A stretch of DNA of 64,000 bases from Variovorax atrisoli 110B (GCF_000382045.1 NZ_KB907455.1:337076-401075); one strand, 5' to 3'. Counted from the stretch's first letter, positions 50,377-58,789 are shown. Notes: generated by a model not told the origin, from the letters alone. Program-made: numbers and translations.

Positions 50377-51725
50377 CGCGAGACGGTCTCAAGGAAGACG
50401 AAGTCGGCGATGAGCCGGTCGCTGTTCTTGCTGGCCGCGAGCGATTCGCGCAGCCGCAGCAGGTAGGCGGAGGCGAGCTCGAAGGGGGGCCTGTCGGCGG
50501 TCTCGGTGAGGGGCGTGGGCGACGAGAGCACAGTGATCAGCACGCTGCCGAAGGGCGGGCTCACGAGCCAGCTGGAAGGAATGTCGCGGCCCAGCTCCAG
50601 CGTCTCGCCCGCGCGCAGCCGCGTGGGTGCCTGCCCGGCGTTGAGGTGCATGACGGAGCCGTCGGCCGTGTAGTAGTCGACCCAGATGTAGCTGTCGTGC
50701 CGCGGCGCGGTCACCTGCACGCGCACGTTGTCGCCCTCGCGCAGGCGGCCTTCATGGGCGGTGGGGGAGCCCACGTCCAGGCCGTATGACTTCTCCACGT
50801 TGCGCACCTGGTAGGGCTTGAGGATGGCGAACACCTCGCAGTGCGGCCAGACCCGCAGGCCGATGTCGAAGCGCGGCGATCCCACGCCGGACAGGGCGCT
50901 CACCTCGCTCTCGACGCGCGGCAGGTCGCCGGGCTGCGAGACGAAGCCGGTGATCCGCGTGCCGCCTTCGGGGTCGATGCTGGCCGTGAGGTCGGCGCAG
51001 GCGAAGGTCTGCAGGTGCTGCTCGATGCGCTGCGCCAGGCCTGTGTCTGCAGCCGGAGGGCGGCCGGGCCACAGCCACGTCAGGTACAGCAGCGGTAGCG
51101 CGAGGGCCAGGGCGGCGGCGCCGAGCAGCAGGGTGCGGTCGCGCCGGCGCGTGTCGTTGGGTCCGCGCGGGTCAGGCACCTCGTAGGGCTGTGGCGTGAT
51201 GTGGTCCTGCAGCAGACTGCCGGTCGACAGCGGGCGAAGCAGCAGCTGGCGGCCGTGCAGGTCCTTCAGCTTGCCGAGTTCGCCGTGGTCGCCTTCCTCG
51301 AAGTAGTACTGGCCCTTGAAGCCGAGCGCCAGCGCGTGCCAGTACACCTCGCGCACCGCATCGTCCCCGGGGCCCAGCGCCGAGAGGTGATGGAAGAACT
51401 CGCTGTGCGCGTTGTTGGAGTTGAAGAGCTGCACCTGCAGCGCGGCCGCGGTGCCCCCAGCGCCCGAGGTGCCCGTGGTGCCGGCGGCGTCCGGATGGCG
51501 CGCGAGGATCTCGTCGATCCAGGCGACCATCGCGAAGGAGGCCGACTCGATCTGCGCGGCGGGCGTGCCGGCGGTCTCGGCGGCCGCGCGTGCCGCGTCG
51601 AGGAGCCGGCGGGCCCGCTGCTGCGCCGCGTCGTGCGGCAGCAGGGGCGCGCCGGAGGCGATGGACGCATCCAGCGCGAGGCCGGACGAGATGAAGCTGG
51701 AGAAACAGTCGAGGAGGCGGGCCAT
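50373..51725 (-). CDS. Second TssL-like protein: DotU domain, membrane helix, periplasmic DUF4384-type domain
   Basis: 450 residues. DotU-type cytoplasmic domain (about 1-190; SFAMVAWIDEILARHPDA, LFNSNNAHSEFFHHLSALG, YWHALALGFKGQYYFEEGDH), transmembrane helix at about 198-219, then a periplasmic part with a BON-like stretch (TASIDPEGGTRITGFVSQPG) and a DUF4384-like domain (LREGDNVRVQVTAPRHDSYI, SVMHLNAGQAPTRLRAGETL) where the main TssL has OmpA. The same kind of C-terminal domain ends the kinase and the caspase of this locus. First gene of a two-gene leftward operon. Confidence 0.8.
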   Translation of the reverse strand: MARLLDCFSSFISSGLALDASIASGAPLLPHDAAQQRARRLLDAARAAAETAGTPAAQIESASFAMVAWIDEILARHPDAAGTTGTSGAGGTAAALQVQLFNSNNAHSEFFHHLSALGPGDDAVREVYWHALALGFKGQYYFEEGDHGELGKLKDLHGRQLLLRPLSTGSLLQDHITPQPYEVPDPRGPNDTRRRDRTLLLGAAALALALPLLYLTWLWPGRPPAADTGLAQRIEQHLQTFACADLTASIDPEGGTRITGFVSQPGDLPRVESEVSALSGVGSPRFDIGLRVWPHCEVFAILKPYQVRNVEKSYGLDVGSPTAHEGRLREGDNVRVQVTAPRHDSYIWVDYYTADGSVMHLNAGQAPTRLRAGETLELGRDIPSSWLVSPPFGSVLITVLSSPTPLTETADRPPFELASAYLLRLRESLAASKNSDRLIADFVFLETVSR

Positions 51726-51968
51726 GAACGGGCCCGCTCATTCATGCGTTGCGAAGGATGCCTTGCACCGGCGTCTGCAGCGATGGCACATGCCCATGTC
51801 CCCGGTTCCTTCGAGTAGGCGTCCATTCTTTCAAAGGGCTTGCGGCGGGCGCCATATCGCTTGGGGTCTATGCCGTTGGTGGGGCCGCCGGCCTTGCTGC
51901 GCGGGGATTTCGCCGGTATCTTCTGCGCCTGCGGTGCATTGCACGCTGGGATACGGGGAAAAGACATC

Positions 51969-52670
51969 ATGAAAATACTGATCGCCGACGACCACCGGCT
52001 CGTCATCGAGGCGGTCAAAGCCAAGCTCTCGGAGCTGGAGCCCGGCATCGAATTCGTCCTGGCGATGAGCGTCGACGAATTGCTTGCCGGAGCCACCGAC
52101 GACCTCGACCTGGCCCTGATCGACCTCAACATGCCCGGCGCCGATGGCCAGGCCCACATCGACGAGATCCGCCAGCGCCATCCTGCGGTGCCGGTGATCG
52201 TGCTGTCGGGCTACGAAGACCCGGCCATCATGCGCAGCGCGCTCGAGCGCGGCGTGCTCGGGTTCATTCCCAAGGCCTATTCGCCCGACGTGATGCTCTC
52301 GGCCGTGCGGCTGGTGCTGGCCGGCGGCGTGTATGTGCCGCCGATGATGCTGACGGCCGTGCCGCCGGGCATCGTTGCCGGCATGGCGCAGCAGCCGGGC
52401 ACCGAGTCGCTCGTGCGCGGCGGCGCTGCCGGCGGCGGCAGCGGCGGCCAGACGCTGGAGCACCTGCGCAGCGTGCTCACCGAGCGGCAGGTCGAGGTGC
52501 TCCAGCTGCTGTCGCAAGGCAAGCCCAACAAGCTGATCGGGCGCAGCCTGGGCATCAGCGAAGGCACCGTGAAGATCCACCTGGCTGCGATCTTCCGCGC
52601 ACTCAACGTGCGCAACCGCACCGAGGCGGTGGTGGCCGCCCAGGCGCTGACCGAGGCGCAGCAGGCCTGA
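51969..52670 (+). CDS. Orphan LuxR/NarL-type response regulator
   Basis: 233 residues. Receiver domain with DD at 7-8, phosphoacceptor Asp 52 in LALIDLNMPG and conserved Lys in GFIPKAYSP, a Gly-rich linker (150-162) and a LuxR HTH (LTERQVEVLQLLSQGKPNKLI ... GISEGTVKIHLAAIFRALNV). No histidine kinase is encoded in the window. It diverges from the TssL2-TssM2-like operon across a 243-bp gap in which I see no clear promoter. May regulate the T6SS locus; only position suggests this. Confidence 0.9.
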   Translation: MKILIADDHRLVIEAVKAKLSELEPGIEFVLAMSVDELLAGATDDLDLALIDLNMPGADGQAHIDEIRQRHPAVPVIVLSGYEDPAIMRSALERGVLGFIPKAYSPDVMLSAVRLVLAGGVYVPPMMLTAVPPGIVAGMAQQPGTESLVRGGAAGGGSGGQTLEHLRSVLTERQVEVLQLLSQGKPNKLIGRSLGISEGTVKIHLAAIFRALNVRNRTEAVVAAQALTEAQQA

Positions 52671-52731
52671 TCGGCCCGCGCCTGCCGCATGCCGGCCGCC
52701 CTGCGGCGCGGCTGCGGAAGGCGCCACAGCC

Positions 52732-53181
52732 TCAACTCTTCGACGCCACGCAGGCCATCTGCAGCTGCTGCAGGTGCGAGCGGAAGGCGACCGCGTCCTG
52801 CCAGCCGTCCACCACGAAGCGATGGTCGGGCGCGGCCGGCATGCCGGCGGCCGGGGCCACGCTCACCCGGTAGCGCTCCTCGGCCGAGAAGGCGACCTGC
52901 AGCGTGTCCAGCCGCAGCGAGGCGATGGACTCGCGCCCGCCATGCGCGGTGGTCGCGAGCCGCAGGATGCAGGGCGTCGCCAGCGTCATCCTCGCATCCA
53001 GGGTGCGCGCCTCGTGCCGCAGCATGCCGTTGAGTGCGTGTATGTGCTCCGCGGCGCTCATGTCGCTGGCGGCGGGGGCGTCCTTGGTCGGATAGCCATC
53101 GGTGCAGGCGCCGGCCATCGCCGCGATGGCGAGCACGGCCGCGATCCAGCGCCATCGCCGCCTGGCCTCGTGCACCGTCAT
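52732..53181 (-). CDS. Small hypothetical lipoprotein
   Basis: 149 residues from the ATG at 53181: MTVHEARRRWRWIAAVLAIA then lipobox MAGAC. The mature part is soluble (SAAEHIHALNGMLRHEARTL, HRFVVDGWQDAVAFRSHLQQ). No family recognised. Its start overlaps (ATGA) the stop of the small membrane protein gene, so the two are a translationally coupled pair. Converges with the response regulator gene. Confidence 0.65.
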   Translation of the reverse strand: MTVHEARRRWRWIAAVLAIAAMAGACTDGYPTKDAPAASDMSAAEHIHALNGMLRHEARTLDARMTLATPCILRLATTAHGGRESIASLRLDTLQVAFSAEERYRVSVAPAAGMPAAPDHRFVVDGWQDAVAFRSHLQQLQMACVASKS

Positions 53182-53333
53182 ACCACCAGCGAGACGATGC
53201 CGGCCACGCCCGTGCAGGCGGCCACGCCAGCGAGCAGGCCGGCATCGCGATGGTTCGAGACCAGGCGTTCGCGCCAGGCGAGATACAGCAGCAGAAGGCT
53301 GGCGCCGAAGATGATCCAGGTGAGTTCGTTCAT
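53178..53333 (-). CDS. Small two-helix membrane protein (51 aa)
   Basis: MNELTWIIFGASLLLLYLAW, a basic turn RERLVSNHRDAG, then LLAGVAACTGVAGIVSLVV. Two membrane helices. ATGA overlap with the downstream lipoprotein supports a real gene. The longer upstream frame to 53501 is Arg/Pro-rich and unlikely to be translated. No family recognised. Confidence 0.55.
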   Translation of the reverse strand: MNELTWIIFGASLLLLYLAWRERLVSNHRDAGLLAGVAACTGVAGIVSLVV

Positions 53334-53507
53334 GAGCCAATGAATTTGGGAATCGGGTGCGTGACGCGCCGTCGCCCACGCCGGCCATGGCCGCGCAGGA
53401 CAACGACGACGAACGCGACGCGCGGGCACGGCGGCCCGACGTCGCGTATTGCGGAAAAGAAGGTGAGGAAGGAGGGCGGGCGCGAGCGGCTGGGCCCGCA
53501 CCTTCGC

Positions 53508-53858
53508 CTACGCGGCGATGCGCGTGCGTGGCGGCTTCAGGGGAACCGGTGGCACGCGCGATGGGGGCGCGTGGATGTCCTGCGGCGGCGATGCGTCATG
53601 CCACCTTGCATGGTGCAGCGTGGCATTGCGAAGTCCGCAGATTTCGGAGAGGTCCGGCGCGAGGTCGGTGGCCGGGGAGCGCTCTTCGAGTGTGGTGAAC
53701 GGCCCGGCGGGGGCCTCGCAGTGGATGTTCGACAGATGATGAAGCCCCGCAGCGTCGACCGGTGCCATGGCCGCGTCGTGCGACTTGGCCAGCGCCGCGA
53801 AGCTCTGGCAGCCCAGTGCGAACACGAGCAGCAGAGACAGGAGCCAGCGGGGCATCAT
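53508..53858 (-). CDS. Small secreted protein, CzcI/DUF2946-like appearance
   Basis: 116 residues from the ATG at 53858: MMPRWLLSLLLVFALGCQSFAALA is a clean signal peptide, followed by a short mature part with HH and Cys (GLHHLSNIHCE, SEICGLRNATLHHARWHD) and a Pro/Arg-rich end. Small His/Cys-bearing periplasmic proteins with such leaders occur with metal efflux systems, but no efflux gene is near, so that likeness is weak. Lies 32 bp behind the Rrf2 regulator and may be co-transcribed with it. Confidence 0.5.
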   Translation of the reverse strand: MMPRWLLSLLLVFALGCQSFAALAKSHDAAMAPVDAAGLHHLSNIHCEAPAGPFTTLEERSPATDLAPDLSEICGLRNATLHHARWHDASPPQDIHAPPSRVPPVPLKPPRTRIAA

Positions 53859-53890
53859 CAGGAAAGAGAAAGGAAGGCGGGCGTTCTTCT

Positions 53891-54436
53891 TCAGCGTTTT
53901 GCGAAGACGCCGTTCCACGCGAACACCGAGTTGGGTGCGTTCACGCGCAGCGGCAAGGCGGCGGGGCTCAACGGGGTTTCCTTCTTCTTCGGCTGCGAAG
54001 GTTCGTGTTCCACGCGCACGCCCTTGGCCAGCTGGTCCTCGACCAGGCTCTGCAGTGTGACGGAGCCCAGGAACTCCATCACATGGTGCTTGGCGGAGGC
54101 CCACAGCGCTTCGGTGGAATAGCAGCCCTTGCCGCCGGCCTCGCCCTTTCTCGACGAGTCTTCCGCGTCGGACAGCGGTTGGCCGTCGACCGAGGCGAGG
54201 ATGTCCGCCACCGTGATCTCGGACGCCCTGCGCGTCAGTGTGTAGCCGCCGCCCGGTCCACGGGTTGCCTTGATCAGCGCGTGCTGGCGCAGCTTGCTGA
54301 ACAGCAGTTCGAGCGACGAGCGGGCAATGTGTTGGCGCTTGCTGATCGACGCCAGTGGCACGGGGCCGTCCTGCTCGCGCATCGCGACATCGATCATGGC
54401 CGTCAAGGCGAAGCCGCCCTTCGTCGTGAGACGCAT
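53891..54436 (-). CDS. Rrf2-family (IscR-like) regulator with only one cysteine
   Basis: 181 residues. Strong IscR-type winged-helix: MRLTTKGGFALTAMIDVAMR, FSKLRQHALIKATRGPGGGY, TVADILASVDG. In IscR three cysteines and a histidine hold a [2Fe-2S] cluster in the following loop; here the loop reads SSRKGEAGGKGCYSTEALW with a single Cys (105), so cluster binding in the IscR manner is unlikely. The C-terminus continues HVMEFLGSVTLQSLVEDQL as in IscR. No isc genes beside it, so it is a paralogue of unknown signal. GAGGA upstream of the ATG. Confidence 0.85.
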   Translation of the reverse strand: MRLTTKGGFALTAMIDVAMREQDGPVPLASISKRQHIARSSLELLFSKLRQHALIKATRGPGGGYTLTRRASEITVADILASVDGQPLSDAEDSSRKGEAGGKGCYSTEALWASAKHHVMEFLGSVTLQSLVEDQLAKGVRVEHEPSQPKKKETPLSPAALPLRVNAPNSVFAWNGVFAKR

Positions 54437-54624
54437 GGAGTATTCCTCGTTGTTGGGTTTTTCAAACGATGGGGCATAGGTGTGCAAAAAGCCCCGAAAA
54501 GTTTCCGAGGCACAAGGGCGACGGTTTTGAAACAGTTTGAAAGTCTCATCGGCGCCGGGTGCGGCTGGAGTGCCGGCGATGCTCTGTAAAGTGTCGGGCG
54601 ATTCCACAACCACCCGCGCCTGCC

Positions 54625-55338
54625 TTGAACTTCCTACGCCCTGACCGCGCCCGTTTCGATGCCGCCATCGTCGATCTCGACGGCACCATGGTCGACACGC
54701 TGGGCGACTTCGCCGCCTCGCTGAACCGCATGCTCGACGACCTTTCGCTTGGGCATGTGGCGCCCGCCGCCATCGAGACCATGGTGGGCAAGGGCTCGGA
54801 GCACCTGATCCATTCGGCGCTCGTGCACGTGCTGTCTCCGGCCCTCTCCAAAGCCGAGGCCGATGCGAAGGCGCGAGCGCTGTTCGACCGAGCCTGGGAG
54901 CGCTACCAGCATCACTACCTTGCCATCAACGGCCGGCATTCGGCCGTGTACCCCGGCGTGATCGAGGGGCTGCAGGCGCTGCGCGCGCAGGGCCTGCGCC
55001 TGGCCTGTCTCACCAACAAGCCGACCCCGTTCGCCAAGCCGCTGCTCGCCGACAAGGGGCTCGACGGCTTCTTCGAGCTGGTGTTCGGCGGCGATGCCTT
55101 CGAGCGCAAGAAGCCCGATCCGCTGCCGCTGCTGAAGACCTGCGAGGCGATGGGCACCGAGCCCGCGCGCACGCTGATGATCGGCGACTCGAGCAACGAC
55201 GCGCGCGCCGCGCGTGCGGCCGGCTGCCCGGTGATCCTGGTGACCTACGGCTACAACCACGGCGAGCCGGTGCGCGGCGTGGATGCCGACGGCTTCGTCG
55301 ATTCGCTGGCCGAGCTGGTGCCGGCCACGGGGCGCTGA
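54625..55338 (+). CDS. gph: Phosphoglycolate phosphatase (HAD family)
   Basis: 237 residues from a TTG at 54625; a GTG at 54559 would add a Cys/Arg-rich leader that looks non-native. HAD motifs: DLDGTMVDT (I), LTNKP (II), RKKPDPLPLL (III) and GDSSNDARAARAAG (IV). Removes phosphate from 2-phosphoglycolate arising from DNA repair or oxygenase reactions. gph just ahead of trpE is a common betaproteobacterial arrangement. Confidence 0.9.
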   Translation: MNFLRPDRARFDAAIVDLDGTMVDTLGDFAASLNRMLDDLSLGHVAPAAIETMVGKGSEHLIHSALVHVLSPALSKAEADAKARALFDRAWERYQHHYLAINGRHSAVYPGVIEGLQALRAQGLRLACLTNKPTPFAKPLLADKGLDGFFELVFGGDAFERKKPDPLPLLKTCEAMGTEPARTLMIGDSSNDARAARAAGCPVILVTYGYNHGEPVRGVDADGFVDSLAELVPATGR

Positions 55339-55361
55339 CGCCAGCAGGCCCGCTGCGATGC

Positions 55362-55964
55362 CTACTGCTTGCCGAGCAGCGCGTCCTTGAGCTTCCAGTC
55401 GGCCGGGTTCGGTCCCAGCCAGATGCGCAGCAGCGCATTGAAGAAGGCCTGCTCCTTGATCGGATCGGGCTGCGGCACGCCGCGCACGGTGATCAGCGTG
55501 CCGGTGCCGGGAAGCCAGTCGACGGTGAAGGTGTCGCCGGCCTTCAGCTGCTTCTGGTCGGCGAACATCTGGCCCATGCGCAGAAGGCCCGGGATGAGAT
55601 TGACCATCTCGCTCTTGGGCGAGTTGTCCTCCACGCCCTTGGTGAAGAGCTTGCCGAGCTCGTTCGCGTCGATGTCGCGCAGCATCGTGATCGACACGCG
55701 CTTGGGGCCGAGCGCGGCCAGCGCTTCCTCGGGGGTCGAGACCTTCCTGCCCACGTAGAGGCCGGCCGCGTAGACCTTGAAGATGGCCTTGTAGCGGATG
55801 CCCGCGCCGTTGAGCAGCAGGGGGGTGCCGCGCAGGTCCATCTGGTCGTCGAGCTTGACGCCGCCCACGTCGACCTGCGCGGCCGAGGCACCGAGACTGG
55901 CGACGGCGAGGCAGGCTGCCAGGGCGAGGCGAGGGAACACGGTCGTGAACGAAAAGGTGGGCAA
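55362..55964 (-). CDS. Periplasmic chalcone-isomerase-fold protein
   Basis: 200 residues with a Sec signal (LALAACLAVASLGASAAQ). The mature domain matches bacterial chalcone-isomerase-like proteins: LNGAGIRYKAIFKVYAAGLYVG, KRVSITMLRDIDANELGKLF, DTFTVDWLPGTGTLITVRG. Not expected to isomerise chalcones; a lipid or fatty-acid ligand is likely. Convergent with gph (23 bp apart). Confidence 0.88.
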   Translation of the reverse strand: MPTFSFTTVFPRLALAACLAVASLGASAAQVDVGGVKLDDQMDLRGTPLLLNGAGIRYKAIFKVYAAGLYVGRKVSTPEEALAALGPKRVSITMLRDIDANELGKLFTKGVEDNSPKSEMVNLIPGLLRMGQMFADQKQLKAGDTFTVDWLPGTGTLITVRGVPQPDPIKEQAFFNALLRIWLGPNPADWKLKDALLGKQ

Positions 55965-56107
55965 CGCTGTCTCCTTGGAGTTTTGCGAACGATCGTTCGA
56001 ATGTATCTTTTTGTTCTACTTGCCCGGCTTCGGGGGAACCCTGAAGCGCTGCCGATGCGGGCGATTGCGCGTCCTGGCGTTTTCGTGGGCTAAACTCCGC
56101 AGCTCAT

Positions 56108-56191
56108 ATGTTCGTTCATCACGTCATTCAAACAGGTGAAGGCAGCCGGGGAGCCTGGCCCTGGCGTCGCCATACTTCGCTGACTGTTTGA
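56108..56191 (+). CDS. trpL: Candidate trp leader peptide (WPW) in the trpE upstream region
   Basis: The 347-bp gap before trpE holds a 27-codon frame, MFVHHVIQTGEGSRGAWPWR ending at TGA, with two tryptophans separated by one proline. Three bases after its stop is the stem-loop GCACGGCG/CGCCGTGC (56194-56211), then a second GC-rich dyad (CCGGC/GCCGG near 56236-56251). This is the layout of ribosome-mediated trp attenuation. A TAAACT box lies at about 56091, so the leader may have almost no 5' UTR. There is no clear T-run after the second hairpin, which weakens the case. Confidence 0.5.
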   Translation: MFVHHVIQTGEGSRGAWPWRRHTSLTV

Positions 56192-56193
56192 TT

Positions 56194-56211
56194 GCACGGC
56201 GCACGCCGTGC
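56194..56211 (+). promoter_or_regulatory. Stem-loop behind the trp leader frame
   Basis: Perfect inverted repeat GCACGGCG-CA-CGCCGTGC starting three bases after the leader stop codon. In the attenuation model it would be the pause or anti-terminator partner. RNA folding needed to assign. Confidence 0.5.
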
Positions 56212-56311
56212 GCCCGCGGCTCAGGACCGGCACGCTCGCCGGCACCGGGCCACCCGTGAATGACCTTGCCGTCGGCCGAAGGAGCGCCGCAGGCAACTGG
56301 AGAACGTATCC

Positions 56312-57814
56312 GTGATCACCGAACTTGAATTCAAGAGCCTCAGCGCCCAGGGCTACAACCGCATTCCGCTGATGGCCGAGGCCTTCGCCGACCTCGAGAC
56401 TCCCCTTTCCCTCTACCTCAAGCTGGCCCATTCGCAAGGCGGCGGCAAGCACAGCTTCCTGCTCGAATCGGTGGTGGGCGGCGAGCGCTTCGGGCGCTAC
56501 AGCTTCATCGGGCTGCCGGCGCGCACGCTGCTTCGCGCCAGCGGCTTCGGCGCCGAGGCCCTCACTGAAGTGGTGACCGACGGGCAGGTGGTCGAGACTG
56601 TCAAGGGCAATCCGCTCGACTTCGTGGCCGAGTACCAGAAGCGATTCAAGGTGGCGCTGCGGCCGGGCCTGCCGCGCTTCTGTGGCGGCCTTGCCGGCTA
56701 CTTCGGCTACGACACCGTGCGCCACATCGAGCGCAAGCTCGAGAAGTCCTGCCCCCCCGATGCGCTGGGCTGCCCCGACATCCTGCTGCTGCAGTGCGAG
56801 GAACTGGCCGTCATCGACAACCTCTCGGGCAAGCTGTACCTCATCGTCTATGCCGATCCGAAGCAGCCCGAGGCCTACGCCACGGGCAAGCGCCGCCTGC
56901 GCGAGCTGAAGGAAAAGCTCAAGTACTCGGTGAGCGCGCCCGTCGTGAAGCCGACGCAGCCGCACCCGCCCGAGCGCAGCTTCGCCAAGGCCGACTACCT
57001 CGCGGCGGTGGAGCGCGCCAAGGAAATGATCGCCGCCGGCGACTTCATGCAGGTGCAGGTGGGCCAGCGCATCAGCAAGCGCTACACCGAGTCGCCGCTG
57101 TCGCTGTACCGCGCGCTGCGCTCGCTGAACCCCTCGCCCTACATGTACTACTACAACCTCGGCGACTTCCACGTGGTGGGCGCGTCGCCCGAGATCCTGG
57201 TGCGACAGGAGAACACGGGCGAGGGCGAGCAGAAGATCACCATCCGCCCGCTGGCCGGCACCCGCCCGCGCGGCGCGTCGCTCGAGCTCGACAAGGCGGC
57301 CGAGATCGAGCTGATCAACGACCCCAAGGAGCGCGCCGAGCACGTGATGCTGATCGACCTCGCGCGCAACGACATCGGCCGCATCGCCAAGACCGGCACC
57401 GTGAAGGTGACCGAGGCCTTCGCGGTCGAACGCTACAGCCACGTGATGCACATCGTGAGCAACGTCGAAGGCACGCTGAAGGACGGCATGACCGCCATCG
57501 ACGTGCTCAAGGCCACCTTCCCGGCCGGCACCCTGACCGGCGCGCCGAAGGTGCATGCGATGGAACTCATCGATGAGCTCGAGCCCACCAAGCGCGGCCT
57601 GTACGGCGGCGCCTGCGGCTACATCAGCTACGCGGGCGACATGGACGTGGCCATCGCCATCCGCACCGGCATCGTGAAGGACCAGATGCTGCACGTGCAG
57701 GCCGCGGCCGGCGTGGTGGCCGACTCGGTGCCCGAGCTGGAGTGGAAGGAAACCGAGGCCAAGGCGCGGGCGCTGCTGCGCGCGGCCGAACTGGTCGAGG
57801 AGGGGTTGGAATGA
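56312..57814 (+). CDS. trpE: Anthranilate synthase component I
   Basis: 500 residues. Converts chorismate plus ammonia to anthranilate, first step of tryptophan synthesis. The N-terminal feedback site FLLESVVGGERFGRYSFIG (LLES) is intact. Catalytic core: LRPLAGTRPRG-like IRPLAGTRPRG, MLIDLARNDIGRI, VMHIVSNVEGTL, GAPKVHAMELIDELE and YGGACGYISYAGDMD. GTG start at 56312 (VITELEFKSL). ATGA overlap with the GxxExxY gene. Confidence 0.97.
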   Translation: MITELEFKSLSAQGYNRIPLMAEAFADLETPLSLYLKLAHSQGGGKHSFLLESVVGGERFGRYSFIGLPARTLLRASGFGAEALTEVVTDGQVVETVKGNPLDFVAEYQKRFKVALRPGLPRFCGGLAGYFGYDTVRHIERKLEKSCPPDALGCPDILLLQCEELAVIDNLSGKLYLIVYADPKQPEAYATGKRRLRELKEKLKYSVSAPVVKPTQPHPPERSFAKADYLAAVERAKEMIAAGDFMQVQVGQRISKRYTESPLSLYRALRSLNPSPYMYYYNLGDFHVVGASPEILVRQENTGEGEQKITIRPLAGTRPRGASLELDKAAEIELINDPKERAEHVMLIDLARNDIGRIAKTGTVKVTEAFAVERYSHVMHIVSNVEGTLKDGMTAIDVLKATFPAGTLTGAPKVHAMELIDELEPTKRGLYGGACGYISYAGDMDVAIAIRTGIVKDQMLHVQAAAGVVADSVPELEWKETEAKARALLRAAELVEEGLE

Positions 57815-58203
57815 GCGCCCTGCCTGATACCCAGAGCGACTTCTCGCACGAGATCATCGGCGCGGCAGTCGAGGTGCAGCGCGTGCTCGGCACGGGGCTC
57901 GATGAAGCGGCCTACGCCGCGGCGCTGGCCATCGAGCTCGCGGAGCGCGAGATCGGCTTCGCGCGCGACGTGGCGCTGTCCGCCAGCTACAAGGGCCGTT
58001 CGATCGGCGAGGTGTACCGCGCTGGCTTCGTGGTCGAGCAATCGGTCATCGTCGAACTCAGGGCGGTCGACGTGCTGACCGACCTGCATCGCGCGCAGGT
58101 GCAGGCCGCGCTGCGCCTCTCGGGCCTCAAGCTGGGCCTTCTGATCAACTTCAACGTGTTCCCCGTCGTCAAGGGCGTGCACCGGATTGTGAGCAAGCCA
58201 TGA
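57811..58203 (+). CDS. GxxExxY-family protein
   Basis: 130 residues matching the GxxExxY (PDDEXK_3-like) family: IIGAAVEVQRVLGTGLDEAAYAAAL, with the EAAY variant of the motif, then SIGEVYRAGFVVEQSVIVEL and the end GLLINFNVFPVVKGVHRIV. Function unknown; related to nuclease folds. Overlaps trpE and trpG by ATGA on both sides, so it is translated within the trp operon. SD GAGGAGGGG. Confidence 0.88.
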   Translation: MSALPDTQSDFSHEIIGAAVEVQRVLGTGLDEAAYAAALAIELAEREIGFARDVALSASYKGRSIGEVYRAGFVVEQSVIVELRAVDVLTDLHRAQVQAALRLSGLKLGLLINFNVFPVVKGVHRIVSKP

Positions 58204-58784
58204 AACTGCTGATGATCGACAACTACGATTCCTTCACCTACAACATCGTCCAGTACTTCGGCGAGCTGGGTGCGGACGTGCAGGTGCATCGCAACGACGA
58301 GATCACCGTGGAGCAGATCGGCGAGCTGATCGGCTCGGGCGTGACGCGGCTGGTGGTGTCGCCGGGGCCGTGCTCGCCGGCGGAGGCTGGCGTCTCGGTG
58401 GCTGCCATCGAGGCCTTCGCGGGCAAGCTGCCGATCCTGGGCGTGTGCCTCGGCCACCAGGCCATCGGCGCGGCCTTCGGCGGCAGGATCGTGCGCGCGC
58501 AGCAGCTCATGCACGGCAAGACCAGCGAGATCACGACCACGCAGGAAGGCGTGTTCGCGGGGCTGCCCAGGCGCTTCGTCGTCAACCGCTACCACTCGCT
58601 GTCCATCGAGCGCGAGAGCTGCCCGAAGGAACTGGCTGTCACGGCCTGGACCGACGACGGCGAGATCATGGGCGTGCGGCACACCGGCTTCGCGCACGAC
58701 GTGCGCATCGAGGGCGTGCAGTTCCATCCGGAATCGATCCTGACGGAACATGGCCACGCCATGCTCAAGAACTTCCTGGAATAG
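58200..58784 (+). CDS. trpG: Anthranilate synthase component II (glutamine amidotransferase)
   Basis: 194-residue class I amidotransferase supplying ammonia to TrpE. Nucleophile Cys 83 in LGVCLGHQAIG, His/Glu in VQFHPESIL; PGPCSPAEAG is typical. Also the likely PabA. ATGA overlap with the GxxExxY gene. Confidence 0.97.
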   Translation: MKLLMIDNYDSFTYNIVQYFGELGADVQVHRNDEITVEQIGELIGSGVTRLVVSPGPCSPAEAGVSVAAIEAFAGKLPILGVCLGHQAIGAAFGGRIVRAQQLMHGKTSEITTTQEGVFAGLPRRFVVNRYHSLSIERESCPKELAVTAWTDDGEIMGVRHTGFAHDVRIEGVQFHPESILTEHGHAMLKNFLE

Positions 58785-58789
58785 CATGG

